DNA of 64,000 nucleotides from Ferdinandcohnia sp036962705 (lineage in GTDB: Bacteria > Bacillota > Bacilli > Bacillales > Bacillaceae_L), in assembly GCF_036962705.1 (NCBI RefSeq), contig NZ_JBALOQ010000007.1:1-64000 (forward strand), in the 5' to 3' direction. The notes beneath the pieces were generated by a model. It saw only the letters and a program-made list of their open reading frames with translations. It did no database searches and was not told the origin of the DNA. Position numbers and translations under genes: made by a program. Shown here piece by piece: positions 8,180 through 17,643 of the stretch (within the stretch, counting starts at the first letter, position 1; every line of letters begins with the position of its first letter).

Positions 8180-11100
8180 TTATTAATCACTTCTTTCTCA
8201 TTTTTGAATGTACCTCTGCGTTCTTGAATTGACATAACTGAAAAATGAGAATCACTGAATGCTTTTAAAAATGCTTGTAATGTCTCAATTTCCGTAAATA
8301 CATGAATTCGCTTTTGACTTGCCTCTATTTTATTCTTTTTCGATTTTTCATCATTCGTTAGACTCACAAATGCTAAAGCCTTATCGCTTTTGCTCCATTC
8401 TGAAATGTCATTTACGGTATATATTTTTAATCCCATTTCCTCAGCTAATTGCTTTATTTCAACGGGAATAAGTTCAGTTTCGAATACAATTTCGTCGGCA
8501 CCTTTTTTCGATAAAATATAGCTATGGAACACTTTTGTTAAAGCCTCATCTATCGTATCTGCAATACTAATTCCTTCACCAGTTGATTTCATTTCCGGTC
8601 CTACCGTCGGATCACCGAGTAGTTTATAGGTTGAGAAGACTGGATATTTTACCGTAAAGTAAGGTAAATCAGGTAATAAGCCAGTTTGAGATGAAACCTC
8701 TTGTAATGACTTTCCAAGGACAAGTTTCGAAGCTAACTGCGCCATCGGAATTCCTGTAATTTTACTTATAACTGGAACTGTACGACTAGCACGTGGATTC
8801 ACTTCAAGGACGTAAATTTGATTGTCACTAACAACAAATTGGATATTCATGATCCCTTTAAATTGTAGTTCACGAACTATTCTTTCTGCATAGTCTGTGA
8901 CTGTTTTCTTGTTTTCTTCAGATAATGAAATAGCTGGCATAATCGCGTGACTATCACCTGAGTGAACGCCCGCTTTTTCAATGTGTTCAACAATGGTAGG
9001 AATGAGAATATCGTTCCCATCAGAAAGTAAATCGACTTCAATTTCTAAACCAGGTACATATGCATCGATTAAGAGTGGAAATGAATCATTTGGAACCTCT
9101 TTTATATAGGATGAAAGCTCTCCCTCTTTATAAATAACAACCATCCCTTTCCCACCAATTACATAGGAAGGTCGAATTAATACAGGATAGCCGATTTCGG
9201 ATGCCTTTACCACTAATTCTTCCGTGTTATCTGCAATCTCACCAGGAATATGTGGAATATTTTTCTTTTCTAACAACTTATAAAAACGGTCACGGTCTTC
9301 AAGCTGGTCAATGACGTCGTTAGTAATTCCCACAATAGTTACTCCTGCTGCCTCTAATCCTTGTGCAAGATTAATGGCTGTTTGACCACCAAATTGCACG
9401 ATTACCTGTTCCACTTTTTCAGCTTCGATTACATTTAACACATGTTCAAATGTTAATGGCTCAAAAAACAATTTATCCGCAATTTCATAATCAGTACTTA
9501 CTGTTTCAGGATTGTTATTCAGTAAGAGCGTTTCATAGCCTTCTTCTTGTAAAGCGAAAATTCCATGTACAGAGCTATAATCAAACTCAATTCCTTGACC
9601 GATTCGAATGGGTCCAGAGCCCAGAATTAAAACCTTTTGTTTCGTAGAACCTTGTGCTTCATTTTCACCAAAATAGCTGGAGTAATAATAAGACGACTGG
9701 GATGCAATTGCACCAGCACATGTATCTACACTTTTAAAGCTAGGAATAATACCAAGTTCCTTACGTTTTGCACGAATCGTCTTTTCATCCTCACCACTGA
9801 GGTAAGCAATATATTGGTCAGTAAAACCTTTTTCTTTTATCTCTTGCATGAATTCGCTTGAGAACTTATCGACGGATGTTTTGCTAATCTTATCCTCATA
9901 GTCCACTAACGATTTGAAAATGTGTAGAAAAAATGAATCAATTTTTGAGACCGCATGTATTTCATCCACGGTAGTTCCTCTTCTAAAAAGTTCAAGTACC
10001 GCAAAAAAACGATTTTCACTTCCCTTTTCAACAAGTTGATTAAGCTCGGCAGATAAAAGATTTGTTAATTTAGGTAAGCGTAAGCTTTCATTTTCTCCTT
10101 CTAAGGAATGAACTGCCTTTTGAATGGCACCTTCTAGGTTCACGTCAAGTGACATGACCTCTCCAGTTGCTTTCATTTGTGTTCCAAGTACATTTGGAAC
10201 ATCTGTGAACTTATCAAATGGGAAGCGCGGAAATTTTACAACCACATAATCTAATGTAGGCTCTGAGCTAGCAAATGTGTTACCTGTTATCGGGTTGATT
10301 AGTTCATCTAATGTATAGCCAACTGCAAGCTTTGCTGTTATTTTTGCGATTGGGTAGCCGGTCGCTTTTGATGCAAGTGCTGAAGAACGACTAACACGCG
10401 GATTTACCTCAATTAGATAATAGTTTTTGCTATAAGGATCCAATGCAAATTGAATATTACATCCACCAACAATTCCTAATGCAGAGATAATTTTTGCCGA
10501 TGAAGCTTGTAGCATTTTATATTCATCATCTGTTAAGGTTTGTGATGGAGCGACGACGATTGAATCTCCCGTATGAATGCCAACTGGGTCGATGTTTTCC
10601 ATATTACAAATCGTTATACAGGTTCCTTTTTGGTCACGCATAACCTCATATTCAATTTCTTTATATCCAGCAATGCTTTTTTCGATCAAACATTGAGTAA
10701 TTGGGCTTTCGGACAAGCCATTTTTTGTAAGACTAATCAATTGCTGCTGCTCGTGCGCAATGCCTCCTCCTGTTCCCCCCAATGTGTATGCTGGACGAAT
10801 AATGACTGGAAATCCTATCCTTTCAACAAAAGCAATTGCTTCTTCAACAGTTGTAACAATTTCACTGTCAGGAACAGGCTCATTTAATTCATTCATTAAG
10901 CTTCGAAAAGCCTCTCGATCCTCTCCCTTTTTAATGGAGTCAATCGATGTTCCAATAACCTTTACATTATATTTATCTAAAATTCCATGTTCACTTAGGC
11001 TAAAAGCTAAATTTAAGCCTGTTTGACCACCCAGGGTTGCAAGTAATCCATCTGGACGTTCTTTTGCAATGATTTTCTCGATGCTTTCAACTGTAAGTGG

Positions 11101-11301
11101 TTCAAAATACACAACATCGGCATTGACTTCATCAGTCATGATGGTTGCAGGATTGTTATTCACTAAAATAACTTTATAACCTTCTTCACGCAATGCCCTA
11201 CAGCCTTGTGTACCAGAATAATCAAATTCTGCAGCCTGCCCGATTACGATAGGCCCTGAACCAATTACTAGTATTGATTGAATTGAATGATCTTTAGGCA
11301 T
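8176..11301 (-). CDS. carB: Carbamoyl-phosphate synthase large subunit, arginine-specific
   Basis: Makes carbamoyl phosphate from bicarbonate, ATP and ammonia. It is 1041 residues, the normal length for the arginine-operon type. Two homologous halves each start with ILVIGSGPIVIGQ / VLILGSGPIRIGQ and contain an ATP-grasp domain; the C-terminus is the MGS-like regulatory domain. The start at 11301 (MPKDHSIQ) follows GGTTAGGAGAG; the frame is open 17 codons further up, but that part runs over the ribosome site. The ammonia donor is normally the CarA glutaminase, which is missing here. Confidence 0.95.
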   Translation of the reverse strand: MPKDHSIQSILVIGSGPIVIGQAAEFDYSGTQGCRALREEGYKVILVNNNPATIMTDEVNADVVYFEPLTVESIEKIIAKERPDGLLATLGGQTGLNLAFSLSEHGILDKYNVKVIGTSIDSIKKGEDREAFRSLMNELNEPVPDSEIVTTVEEAIAFVERIGFPVIIRPAYTLGGTGGGIAHEQQQLISLTKNGLSESPITQCLIEKSIAGYKEIEYEVMRDQKGTCITICNMENIDPVGIHTGDSIVVAPSQTLTDDEYKMLQASSAKIISALGIVGGCNIQFALDPYSKNYYLIEVNPRVSRSSALASKATGYPIAKITAKLAVGYTLDELINPITGNTFASSEPTLDYVVVKFPRFPFDKFTDVPNVLGTQMKATGEVMSLDVNLEGAIQKAVHSLEGENESLRLPKLTNLLSAELNQLVEKGSENRFFAVLELFRRGTTVDEIHAVSKIDSFFLHIFKSLVDYEDKISKTSVDKFSSEFMQEIKEKGFTDQYIAYLSGEDEKTIRAKRKELGIIPSFKSVDTCAGAIASQSSYYYSSYFGENEAQGSTKQKVLILGSGPIRIGQGIEFDYSSVHGIFALQEEGYETLLLNNNPETVSTDYEIADKLFFEPLTFEHVLNVIEAEKVEQVIVQFGGQTAINLAQGLEAAGVTIVGITNDVIDQLEDRDRFYKLLEKKNIPHIPGEIADNTEELVVKASEIGYPVLIRPSYVIGGKGMVVIYKEGELSSYIKEVPNDSFPLLIDAYVPGLEIEVDLLSDGNDILIPTIVEHIEKAGVHSGDSHAIMPAISLSEENKKTVTDYAERIVRELQFKGIMNIQFVVSDNQIYVLEVNPRASRTVPVISKITGIPMAQLASKLVLGKSLQEVSSQTGLLPDLPYFTVKYPVFSTYKLLGDPTVGPEMKSTGEGISIADTIDEALTKVFHSYILSKKGADEIVFETELIPVEIKQLAEEMGLKIYTVNDISEWSKSDKALAFVSLTNDEKSKKNKIEASQKRIHVFTEIETLQAFLKAFSDSHFSVMSIQERRGTFKNEKEVINK

Positions 11302-11363
11302 AAATTTTTCTCTCCTAACCTTTACGTTTGTACGAAAATCTGTAGCATTCACAGGTAATTAAC

Positions 11364-11792
11364 TTAATACAATACCCCAGCCAGAGCAGGTTGCTTACTA
11401 ATGATTGCTTTTTCTGTCTTTTTGTCACGTATTCTTTTCACAACTGCACGTGTATCCACATGTGAGAGTAATGGAATGTTCCACTTCTTTAAATACTGAC
11501 TTAGCGAGTATTTGCCATCATAATGAGAGTGGGTATCCTTTGTTTCATATAGAATGACTCCCGCAACCTGGGGCTTCGTGTTAAACTCGAGCTCATTAAT
11601 TCCGCAATTACCGATGAGGGGGTAAGTGAAAACAATGATTTGATTTTTATTGGAAGGATCGGTTATAACGTCCTGGTAGCCAGTCATTCCTGTATTGAAT
11701 ACGATTTCGCGCTCAGCCGTTGTGCTTGAGCTATTCTCGTAAATATTTCCTTCAAAGCTTTCACCATTCTCTAAGTGTAGATATCCCTTCAT
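11364..11792 (-). CDS. carA: Carbamoyl-phosphate synthase small subunit, N-terminal domain only
   Basis: Full CarA is about 350-380 residues: an N-terminal structural domain that docks on CarB and a C-terminal class I glutamine amidotransferase. Only 142 residues are present, from MKGYLHLENGESFEGNIY through GMTGYQ, TYPLIGN and HVDTRAVVKRIRDK to a stop after PALAGVLY. The glutaminase domain with its Cys/His/Glu triad is absent, and only 62 bp separate the stop from the carB start, so the domain is deleted rather than frameshifted. The start follows GAGGTG. The truncated protein may still bind CarB but cannot supply ammonia from glutamine. Confidence 0.9.
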   Translation of the reverse strand: MKGYLHLENGESFEGNIYENSSSTTAEREIVFNTGMTGYQDVITDPSNKNQIIVFTYPLIGNCGINELEFNTKPQVAGVILYETKDTHSHYDGKYSLSQYLKKWNIPLLSHVDTRAVVKRIRDKKTEKAIISKQPALAGVLY

Positions 11793-11886
11793 GGTTTCAC
11801 CTCGTATTTTTATTTGAGTAGACGTATTTTTATACAAAGTTATTCAAAAAAAATTCATTGTATGACTGGTAGTTCGAAACCTTCTC

Positions 11887-13038
11887 TTAAGAAATATACT
11901 CGGCCACAAGACTATCCCTTATTAGTTTAACGGCTTCATCGATTTCTTCGTAGGTTACAGTTAATGGTGGTAAAAGTCGAATGACATTTGGTCCAGCTTG
12001 AAGAACTAACAATCCGTTTTCACGTAGTTTTGTAATGCTTGTTGCAACTTCAGCTTTACAAGCAATACCTAACATTAATCCACTTCCGCGAACCTCTGTT
12101 ACAATGTCTTGATCAGGTAGTGTTTTTTTAAGCTCTTCCTTTAAATAAGCACCTTTTTTCTCAACCTCTGCCAAAAACTCATCTTGAAAAATGATCGATA
12201 AAGTTGCTTTAGCTGCTGCTAATGAAATTGGGTTACCGCCAAATGTTGAACCATGTGAGCCAGGTCCAAATGCTTCCTTCAGCTTTTCCTTTCCAAGCAT
12301 GGCACCAACAGGAAGTCCACTACCTAAACCTTTTGCTATTGTTATAATGTCTGGTGATAGATTGAAATGTTGGTGAGCAAATGCTTTTCCTGTTCGGCCA
12401 ATTCCGGTTTGAACTTCATCAATTATAAAAAGTGAACCATTCTTCACGCAAAGCTCTTCAATCTTTTTTAGAAACCCTTCCGATCCAGGAACGACTCCAC
12501 CTTCACCTTGAACAACTTCAACCATAACTGCTGCTACTGAATCATCCATAGCTTCCTCTAACGCATCACAATCATTGTAAGGAAGATATACAAATTCTTG
12601 TAAAAGAGGTCCAAACCCTGAATGGATTTTATCCTGTCCCGTTGCAGCCATCGTTCCAAATGTTCTCCCATGGAAGGATTGTTGAAACGTAATAACCTTT
12701 GACTTTTGAGTATATTTTCGAGCAAGCTTTAATGCTGCTTCATTTGCCTCAGCACCGCTATTACAGAAGAAAACTGCATCTAGATCTGTATTTGCGACAA
12801 GCTTCCGGGCTACTTCTTGTTGAATATCAGATTTAAATAAATTCGATACATGCCAATATTTTTTCAGCTGTTCTTCCACCGCTTCGATTACAGCCGGGTG
12901 GCGATGTCCGAGATTACATACTGCGATTCCAGAAACAAAATCTAAATATTTTTTTCCTGTATTGTCAACAATGATTGCACCCTCTGCTGATTCAACCGTC
13001 AAATCCCATCTCGCATAGGTTGGAAATAGTGCATCCAT
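11887..13038 (-). CDS. argD: Acetylornithine aminotransferase
   Basis: PLP-dependent class III aminotransferase that converts N-acetylglutamate semialdehyde to N-acetylornithine. The 383-residue protein shows the cofactor lysine in TIAKGLGSGLPVGA, the PLP-binding IIDEVQTGIGRTG and GSHGSTFGGNP. Length is normal. Its ATG overlaps the end of argB by one base, so translation is probably coupled. Part of the arginine operon. Confidence 0.96.
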   Translation of the reverse strand: MDALFPTYARWDLTVESAEGAIIVDNTGKKYLDFVSGIAVCNLGHRHPAVIEAVEEQLKKYWHVSNLFKSDIQQEVARKLVANTDLDAVFFCNSGAEANEAALKLARKYTQKSKVITFQQSFHGRTFGTMAATGQDKIHSGFGPLLQEFVYLPYNDCDALEEAMDDSVAAVMVEVVQGEGGVVPGSEGFLKKIEELCVKNGSLFIIDEVQTGIGRTGKAFAHQHFNLSPDIITIAKGLGSGLPVGAMLGKEKLKEAFGPGSHGSTFGGNPISLAAAKATLSIIFQDEFLAEVEKKGAYLKEELKKTLPDQDIVTEVRGSGLMLGIACKAEVATSITKLRENGLLVLQAGPNVIRLLPPLTVTYEEIDEAVKLIRDSLVAEYIS

Positions 13039-13814
13039 TAAACCACCTCTAGTTCTTTTACGATTTTTGTCCCTTTTAATGTTCCGTCCATGGAAAGTAG
13101 AGAATCCTTTCCATTAATTATTGTAATTTCGTTAAGTCCGCCATCATTTAGTGCCGAGAGAGCTGCTCTTACCTTTGGTATCATCCCCCCGTAGATGGTT
13201 CCTTCTTCGATGAGTGTAAGAACAGAATCCGTGGAGAGTGAAGGTAGAACTTCACCATCTTTTTTAATTCCATCTACGTCTGTGACGAATAATAAATGCT
13301 CAGCCTTTAGAGCGATAGCAACACTTGCTGCTGCTGTATCCGCATTGATATTATACTTTGTAAAATTCTCGTCAATCCCAATTGGAGAAATAACAGGAAC
13401 GTAATTTTGAGATAAAAGAAATTCTAGAAACGAAATATTAACTTGTGCAATCTCACCAACATAGCCTAATTGATCTAGATTTACAGGCTTTGCTGAAATT
13501 AGTTTTGCATCACAGCCAGATAATCCAACTGAAGGGATTCCAGCTTTTTCGAGTTCGACGACAACTTTTTTATTGACCGTACCGGATAGTACCATTTCAA
13601 CAACATCTAGGACTTCCTTTGTTGTCTTTCTCAGTCCATTCACAAATTCACTTTCTATGTTTAACGAAGTGAGTGTCTGGCCAATCTCAGGGCCACCTCC
13701 ATGAACAACAACGACTCTATATCCGCTTTCTTTTAATTCTTTTATACTATTAAAAAATGAGTCTGAAAGCTTAGCTAGGATGCTACCTCCACATTTGATA
13801 ACAATTGTCTGCAT
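13038..13814 (-). CDS. argB: Acetylglutamate kinase
   Basis: Phosphorylates N-acetylglutamate, the second step of arginine synthesis. About 258 residues of the amino-acid kinase fold: IVIKCGGSIL at the N-terminus, VVVHGGGPEI for phosphate binding, VNGLRKT, and NINADTAAASVA near the ATP site. The ATG at 13814 is chosen because GAGGAG precedes it; a GTG 15 bases upstream would sit on that ribosome site. It follows argJ with a gap of 11 bases. Confidence 0.95.
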   Translation of the reverse strand: MQTIVIKCGGSILAKLSDSFFNSIKELKESGYRVVVVHGGGPEIGQTLTSLNIESEFVNGLRKTTKEVLDVVEMVLSGTVNKKVVVELEKAGIPSVGLSGCDAKLISAKPVNLDQLGYVGEIAQVNISFLEFLLSQNYVPVISPIGIDENFTKYNINADTAAASVAIALKAEHLLFVTDVDGIKKDGEVLPSLSTDSVLTLIEEGTIYGGMIPKVRAALSALNDGGLNEITIINGKDSLLSMDGTLKGTKIVKELEVV

Positions 13815-13825
13815 TTCAAGTCTCC

Positions 13826-15055
13826 TCACGTACGATAGCTTGCATTGATTTTGACATAATCATAGGTTAAGTCACAGCCCCAAGCCGTTCCTGTACCATT
13901 TCCTAAATGGAGGTCAACGTGAATGACTATGTCAGTTCCTTCAAGATACTGTTTTGCAAGTTCTTCTGAGAAAGCCACTGGTTGACTCCCTTTTAGCATT
14001 AGAATAGATCCGATTGAGATATCCACAATATCTGGATTCACAGTAGCTGTACTATGGCCAATCGCGCCAATAATTCTTCCCCAGTTCGCATCTGCTCCGT
14101 AGATTGCTGTTTTAACAAGGTTTGACCCTACAATCTTTTTCGCGATGATGCGGGCATCGACATCAGAAATAGCGCCTGATACATTGACCTCTACTAGTTT
14201 TGTAGCTCCTTCTCCATCCTTTGCAATTTGCTTTGCAAGATCTTCAAAAGTGGATTGAAGCGCTGACACAAAGTAGTCCCATTCAGGATGCTCTGGTGAA
14301 AGCTGATTATTTTCTGCCAAACCACTTGCCATGATCAATACCATATCATTTGTTGAGGTTTCACCATCTACCGTGATTTGGTTAAATGTCACATCTGTCA
14401 CAGCTTTCATCGCTGTTTGAAGGGATTCTGAATCAATATTTGCATCTGTTGTTACAAAGCCAAGCATCGTCGCCATGTTCGGATGGATCATCCCTGAGCC
14501 CTTTGCAGCTCCACCAATCGTAATGGTCTTTCCATCAATTGTTGTTTGATAGCATGCTTTTTTCATCACTAAATCAGTCGTTAAAATCGCTGTTTGAAAG
14601 TCATCGGCAGCCTTATTTGTATTAGTCGGCTCAAGTAGTTTTATGCCTGCTTTAATTTTATCCATCTGCAGGAGCTCACCGATTACACCCGTTGAAGCAA
14701 CTGCTACTAAGTGGTCCTCCATTCCAAAATGAGCAGCTGTTTCAGATCTCATTTCATATGCATCTAGTAATCCTTGTTCACCCGTACATGCATTCGCACA
14801 AGCACTATTAATCACAACCGCTTGTAGTTTATTCCGGGCTGCAATACTTTCTTTTGTAACTTTTAAAGGAGGGGCTTGAAAATGACTTTGCGTATAAACG
14901 GCCGCACAGTTCGCAGGAACATCACAAACAATTGCCCCTAGATCCTTCTTTGAATAACGTAATCCGGCATGAACTCCTGCTGTTTTAAATCCTTTTGGGG
15001 TTATAACAGACCCCTCTTCTAATTTTAAAATTTGAATTTCCTTCGTATCTATCAT
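13826..15055 (-). CDS. argJ: Bifunctional ornithine acetyltransferase / N-acetylglutamate synthase
   Basis: Recycles the acetyl group from acetylornithine to glutamate and in bacilli can also use acetyl-CoA. The 409-residue precursor is cleaved autocatalytically at the conserved Thr of the ATML motif, seen here as HPNMATMLGF. GEGATKLVEV and NWGRIIGAIG are also family features. The ATG follows AAGGAGTGA. Second gene of the operon. Confidence 0.96.
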   Translation of the reverse strand: MIDTKEIQILKLEEGSVITPKGFKTAGVHAGLRYSKKDLGAIVCDVPANCAAVYTQSHFQAPPLKVTKESIAARNKLQAVVINSACANACTGEQGLLDAYEMRSETAAHFGMEDHLVAVASTGVIGELLQMDKIKAGIKLLEPTNTNKAADDFQTAILTTDLVMKKACYQTTIDGKTITIGGAAKGSGMIHPNMATMLGFVTTDANIDSESLQTAMKAVTDVTFNQITVDGETSTNDMVLIMASGLAENNQLSPEHPEWDYFVSALQSTFEDLAKQIAKDGEGATKLVEVNVSGAISDVDARIIAKKIVGSNLVKTAIYGADANWGRIIGAIGHSTATVNPDIVDISIGSILMLKGSQPVAFSEELAKQYLEGTDIVIHVDLHLGNGTGTAWGCDLTYDYVKINASYRT

Positions 15056-15083
15056 GCAAAGTCACTCCTTTTCTTTGAATCTC

Positions 15084-16124
15084 TTATGGGAATAATGGGA
15101 CATGCTTTAATCCTGAATTTTCTTCTAACCCAAACATTAGATTAGCATTTTGGATCGCCTGGCCTGCAGCGCCCTTCACTAAGTTATCAATAACTGAAAC
15201 TACTGTTATCCGATTTGTTCTTTCATCAAATGCAAGGCCGATATCACAATAATTTGTGCCATAGACCTCTTTTGTGGCAGGGAATGTACCCTTTTCTCGG
15301 ATTCTCACAAATGGAGAATCATGATAACCTTCCTTATATAGTTCATATAGCTGATCCAATGTAAGTGAATCTACTGCACTGTTGATGTACATCGTGGACA
15401 TGATTCCTCTTGTCATTGGCACTAAATGTGTACTAAATGTCACATATGGAATTGAGGCATCCCAGCCTTGTAACACCTGTTCAATTTCTGGAATATGTTG
15501 ATGCTGATTAACCTTATAGATTGAAAAATTATCATTACTTTCAGCAAAATGTGTTGTTCTTGATGGACTTTTTCCCGCTCCAGAAATACCAGACTTTGCG
15601 TCTATTACAATTGATTTTTCATCAATTAGTTTATTTTTAATTATTGGTACTAACCCAAGAACAGTTGCAGTTGGATAGCAGCCCGGATTTGAAATAAAAC
15701 TACTATTCTGAATTTCTTCTTTATACCATTCTGGTAATCCATATGTAGCTTTGTTTAAGTCTTCCTGTAAAGCAGCTGGATTTTTATACCATTGTTCATA
15801 AAAATAAGGATTTTTTAACCGATAATCTCCTGAAAGATCAATAATCTTCACATTTTCTTTCAATAGCTCAGGGACAATTGTTGTTGAAACTCCTGATGGT
15901 GTTGAAAGAAAAACAACGTCCACCTCATTTGCAATCTTCGGAATATCGATTTCTTCTAATGAATCATTTACAAGATTTATAACATGGGGGTAGACCTCTG
16001 AAAGCCTCATCCCTGTCTGTGACGAAGTATGAATGGAATGCACTTCTATAGATGGGTGGTTTGCCAACAATCTCAATAATTCAATTCCGCCATAGCCAGT
16101 AACCCCTATAATTGCCGCTTTCAA
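15084..16124 (-). CDS. argC: N-acetyl-gamma-glutamyl-phosphate reductase
   Basis: NADPH-dependent reduction of acetylglutamyl phosphate to the semialdehyde. About 346 residues with the nucleotide motif GVTGYGGIELLRLL at the N-terminus and the catalytic Cys in SNPGCYPTATVLG. The start is the TTG at 16124, eight bases after GAGGTG; the longer frame upstream runs through the promoter. First gene of the arginine operon. Confidence 0.95.
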   Translation of the reverse strand: MKAAIIGVTGYGGIELLRLLANHPSIEVHSIHTSSQTGMRLSEVYPHVINLVNDSLEEIDIPKIANEVDVVFLSTPSGVSTTIVPELLKENVKIIDLSGDYRLKNPYFYEQWYKNPAALQEDLNKATYGLPEWYKEEIQNSSFISNPGCYPTATVLGLVPIIKNKLIDEKSIVIDAKSGISGAGKSPSRTTHFAESNDNFSIYKVNQHQHIPEIEQVLQGWDASIPYVTFSTHLVPMTRGIMSTMYINSAVDSLTLDQLYELYKEGYHDSPFVRIREKGTFPATKEVYGTNYCDIGLAFDERTNRITVVSVIDNLVKGAAGQAIQNANLMFGLEENSGLKHVPLFP

Positions 16125-16166
16125 TATATCCACCTCATTGTTTTTAATTAATGTAGAATATGTATC

Positions 16167-16208
16167 ATTATAAGTCTGTATAAAAATAAAATCAATTGTA
16201 TTTTTATA
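16167..16208 (-). promoter_or_regulatory. argC promoter with possible ARG boxes
   Basis: On the minus strand TTGATT (16195-16190) and TATAAT (16172-16167) are 17 bp apart, a strong sigma-A match. A TATAAAAATACAA block (16208-16196) just upstream of the -35, and a similar TATAAAAATAAAA on the opposite strand within the spacer, resemble the AATAAAAATTCAA core of AhrC/ArgR operators. The promoter is clear; the ARG boxes are tentative. Confidence 0.65.
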
Positions 16209-16228
16209 AAAAATCAGATTTTTTACGC

Positions 16229-16256
16229 AAAAAAAACCACCAGAGAGAAGGTGATT
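16229..16256 (-). terminator. Terminator of moaE-moaD
   Basis: On the minus strand AATCACC pairs with GGTGGTT (one G-T pair) around eight bases and enters a run of T. It sits just after the moaD stop, ahead of the argC promoter. Confidence 0.7.
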
Positions 16257-16261
16257 AAAAA

Positions 16262-16495
16262 TCAACCTCCACTTACTGGTGGTATCAAAGCAACAGTATC
16301 TCCTGCTCTTACAATATCGTCATCGACTGCATACTCTTCATTTATGGCAAACATGATTTGATCAAGATTTTTTATATCATGATCGTTTGCAAGCTTCTGT
16401 TTTAGAGATGATACGGTTATCTTATCCGCATTTAAATTGATTCTATCCGTTCCAGCCATTTCCTGTAAATGGGCAAAAAATAAAATCGTAATCAT
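16262..16495 (-). CDS. moaD: Molybdopterin synthase sulfur carrier subunit
   Basis: Ubiquitin-fold sulfur carrier of molybdopterin synthase. The 77-residue protein ends in the required Gly-Gly (IPPVSGG), which is thiocarboxylated to donate sulfur to precursor Z. Its ATG overlaps the moaE stop (ATGA), so both subunits are coupled. Part of the molybdenum-cofactor genes that flank this block. Confidence 0.93.
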   Translation of the reverse strand: MITILFFAHLQEMAGTDRINLNADKITVSSLKQKLANDHDIKNLDQIMFAINEEYAVDDDIVRAGDTVALIPPVSGG

Positions 16496-16965
16496 TTCAA
16501 ATCCTCCTCTTCAGGTTGGCCAGTTGCATATTGTTTTGTTTCTAACTGATCTCCAATCCACATTTCCCCGTCTTCCCAATGTTCTTTTTTCCAGATAGGG
16601 ACGATTTGTTTAATACGTTCGATTGCATATTCATTTGCTGCATAGGCATCCTTCCGATGTGGTGTGGAGACTGCGATGACAACAGCTGCTTCAGAAATAT
16701 CCAAGCGACCTATTCGATGGGTTATAGCAGTTTTCGCCTCAGGCCACCTCACCGAAATTTCTTCACCAATTTGAGCTAGCTTTTTTTCTGCCATTGAAAT
16801 ATACGCATCATATTCCAAATAAAGGGTTTTCCTCCCCTTGGTAAATTCGCGAACCGTACCGATAAAAGTCGTAACAGCTCCAGCTTCACGTCTAATGACT
16901 TTATTCGTTACCTCATCAACCTGAATCGGCTCTTTCGTAATCTTATATAAATCAATGTTATTCAT
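16492..16965 (-). CDS. moaE: Molybdopterin synthase catalytic subunit
   Basis: Converts cyclic pyranopterin monophosphate to molybdopterin with MoaD. About 157 residues with GAVTTFIGTVREFTKGR, IGRLDISEAAVVIAV, the catalytic-region Lys of HRKDAYAA and WKKEHWEDGE. The start at 16965 follows GAAGGAGG; a start 21 bases earlier would overlap the ribosome site. Upstream is a family A repeat, then mobB. Confidence 0.95.
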   Translation of the reverse strand: MNNIDLYKITKEPIQVDEVTNKVIRREAGAVTTFIGTVREFTKGRKTLYLEYDAYISMAEKKLAQIGEEISVRWPEAKTAITHRIGRLDISEAAVVIAVSTPHRKDAYAANEYAIERIKQIVPIWKKEHWEDGEMWIGDQLETKQYATGQPEEEDLK

Positions 16966-16984
16966 TTTTGTACCTCCTTCAATC

Positions 16985-17152
16985 AAATATGCCTTGGCGT
17001 ATTTGCGCCCAGATTTTTTCGAGCTTGCTCGAAAACTTCCTTTGAAAAATCTGTGGCATCCGCCGGAGGTATTTAACTTTATTCAATAAAAGTTCGTTCC
17101 TCTCGACTTAAATATTAAGGTTTACTACATTTATCCACTCTTAATAAAGTTA
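16985..17152 (+). repeat. Structured dispersed element, family A copy 2
   Basis: Same layer order as copy 1: ATGCCTTGGCGTAT hairpin; arm GCCCAGATTTTT pairing with AAAAATCTGTGGC (an extra A-T pair relative to copy 1); apical CGAGCTTGCTCG; core GCATCCGCCGGAGG; terminal repeat TAACTTTATT / AATAAAGTTA. The right end overlaps the 3' end of mobB, so the last codons and stop of mobB are made of the terminal repeat. Confidence 0.85.
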
Positions 17153-17643
17153 AATATCCAATGTAAATAGTTATCCTCATCTTTTATCTGATAAAGGGGA
17201 AACTCGGTTTGAACGGGAATCCAAGCTATAACTGCAATGATGTTTGTTAATGAAGAAAGCAGCTCGATATCCTCTTCTTTCTTGATCAAGACAATTTTAG
17301 GATAATCAGCAGTTTTATAACCTTCAATTATTATCATATCATTTTCAAAAAATGCGTATAGCTGTATTAGCTTCTCGAGCGTCCATTCAGAAGTCCTCGC
17401 TTCAAGCTGTAAACTCCCACCACCCTCTACAATCGTTGCCGACGCTCCAGCTTTAAAGTGGCGGGAAGAATCTTTTTCTTGATGAAGACTTTCTAAGCTA
17501 CTATGATGCCCATGATGTTTAATGGTAGCGATTTGGTACCCAAAATCCGTTCCTTTTTTTACGATTTTTTCAACTAAAGTTGTTTTCCCGCTGTTTTGAT
17601 ACCCGACGATTTGCAAAAGTGGAAACCTTATTTCCAAGGCCAT
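17131..17643 (-). CDS. mobB: Molybdopterin-guanine dinucleotide biosynthesis protein MobB
   Basis: P-loop GTP-binding protein that assists formation of the guanine dinucleotide form of the cofactor. The 170-residue protein has Walker A GYQNSGKTTL, then IKHHGHHS and GASATIVEGGG. It starts inside the 3' end of moeA with GAAGGAAG upstream. Its final residues, FNFIKSG, are encoded by the end of a family A repeat, so the C-terminus may have been remodelled. Confidence 0.93.
   Translation of the reverse strand: MALEIRFPLLQIVGYQNSGKTTLVEKIVKKGTDFGYQIATIKHHGHHSSLESLHQEKDSSRHFKAGASATIVEGGGSLQLEARTSEWTLEKLIQLYAFFENDMIIIEGYKTADYPKIVLIKKEEDIELLSSLTNIIAVIAWIPVQTEFPLYQIKDEDNYLHWIFNFIKSG

Noticed and set aside
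11302..11352. N-terminal extension of CarB (17 codons)
   Set aside because: It overlaps the carB ribosome site GGAGAG and precedes the conserved start MPKDHSIQSIL; more likely leftover carA 3' sequence in frame by chance.
16985..17152. Insertion sequence remnant
   Set aside because: No transposase frame or obvious target duplication in this or the other four copies; structure and covariation fit a folded element better, though a MITE is not excluded.
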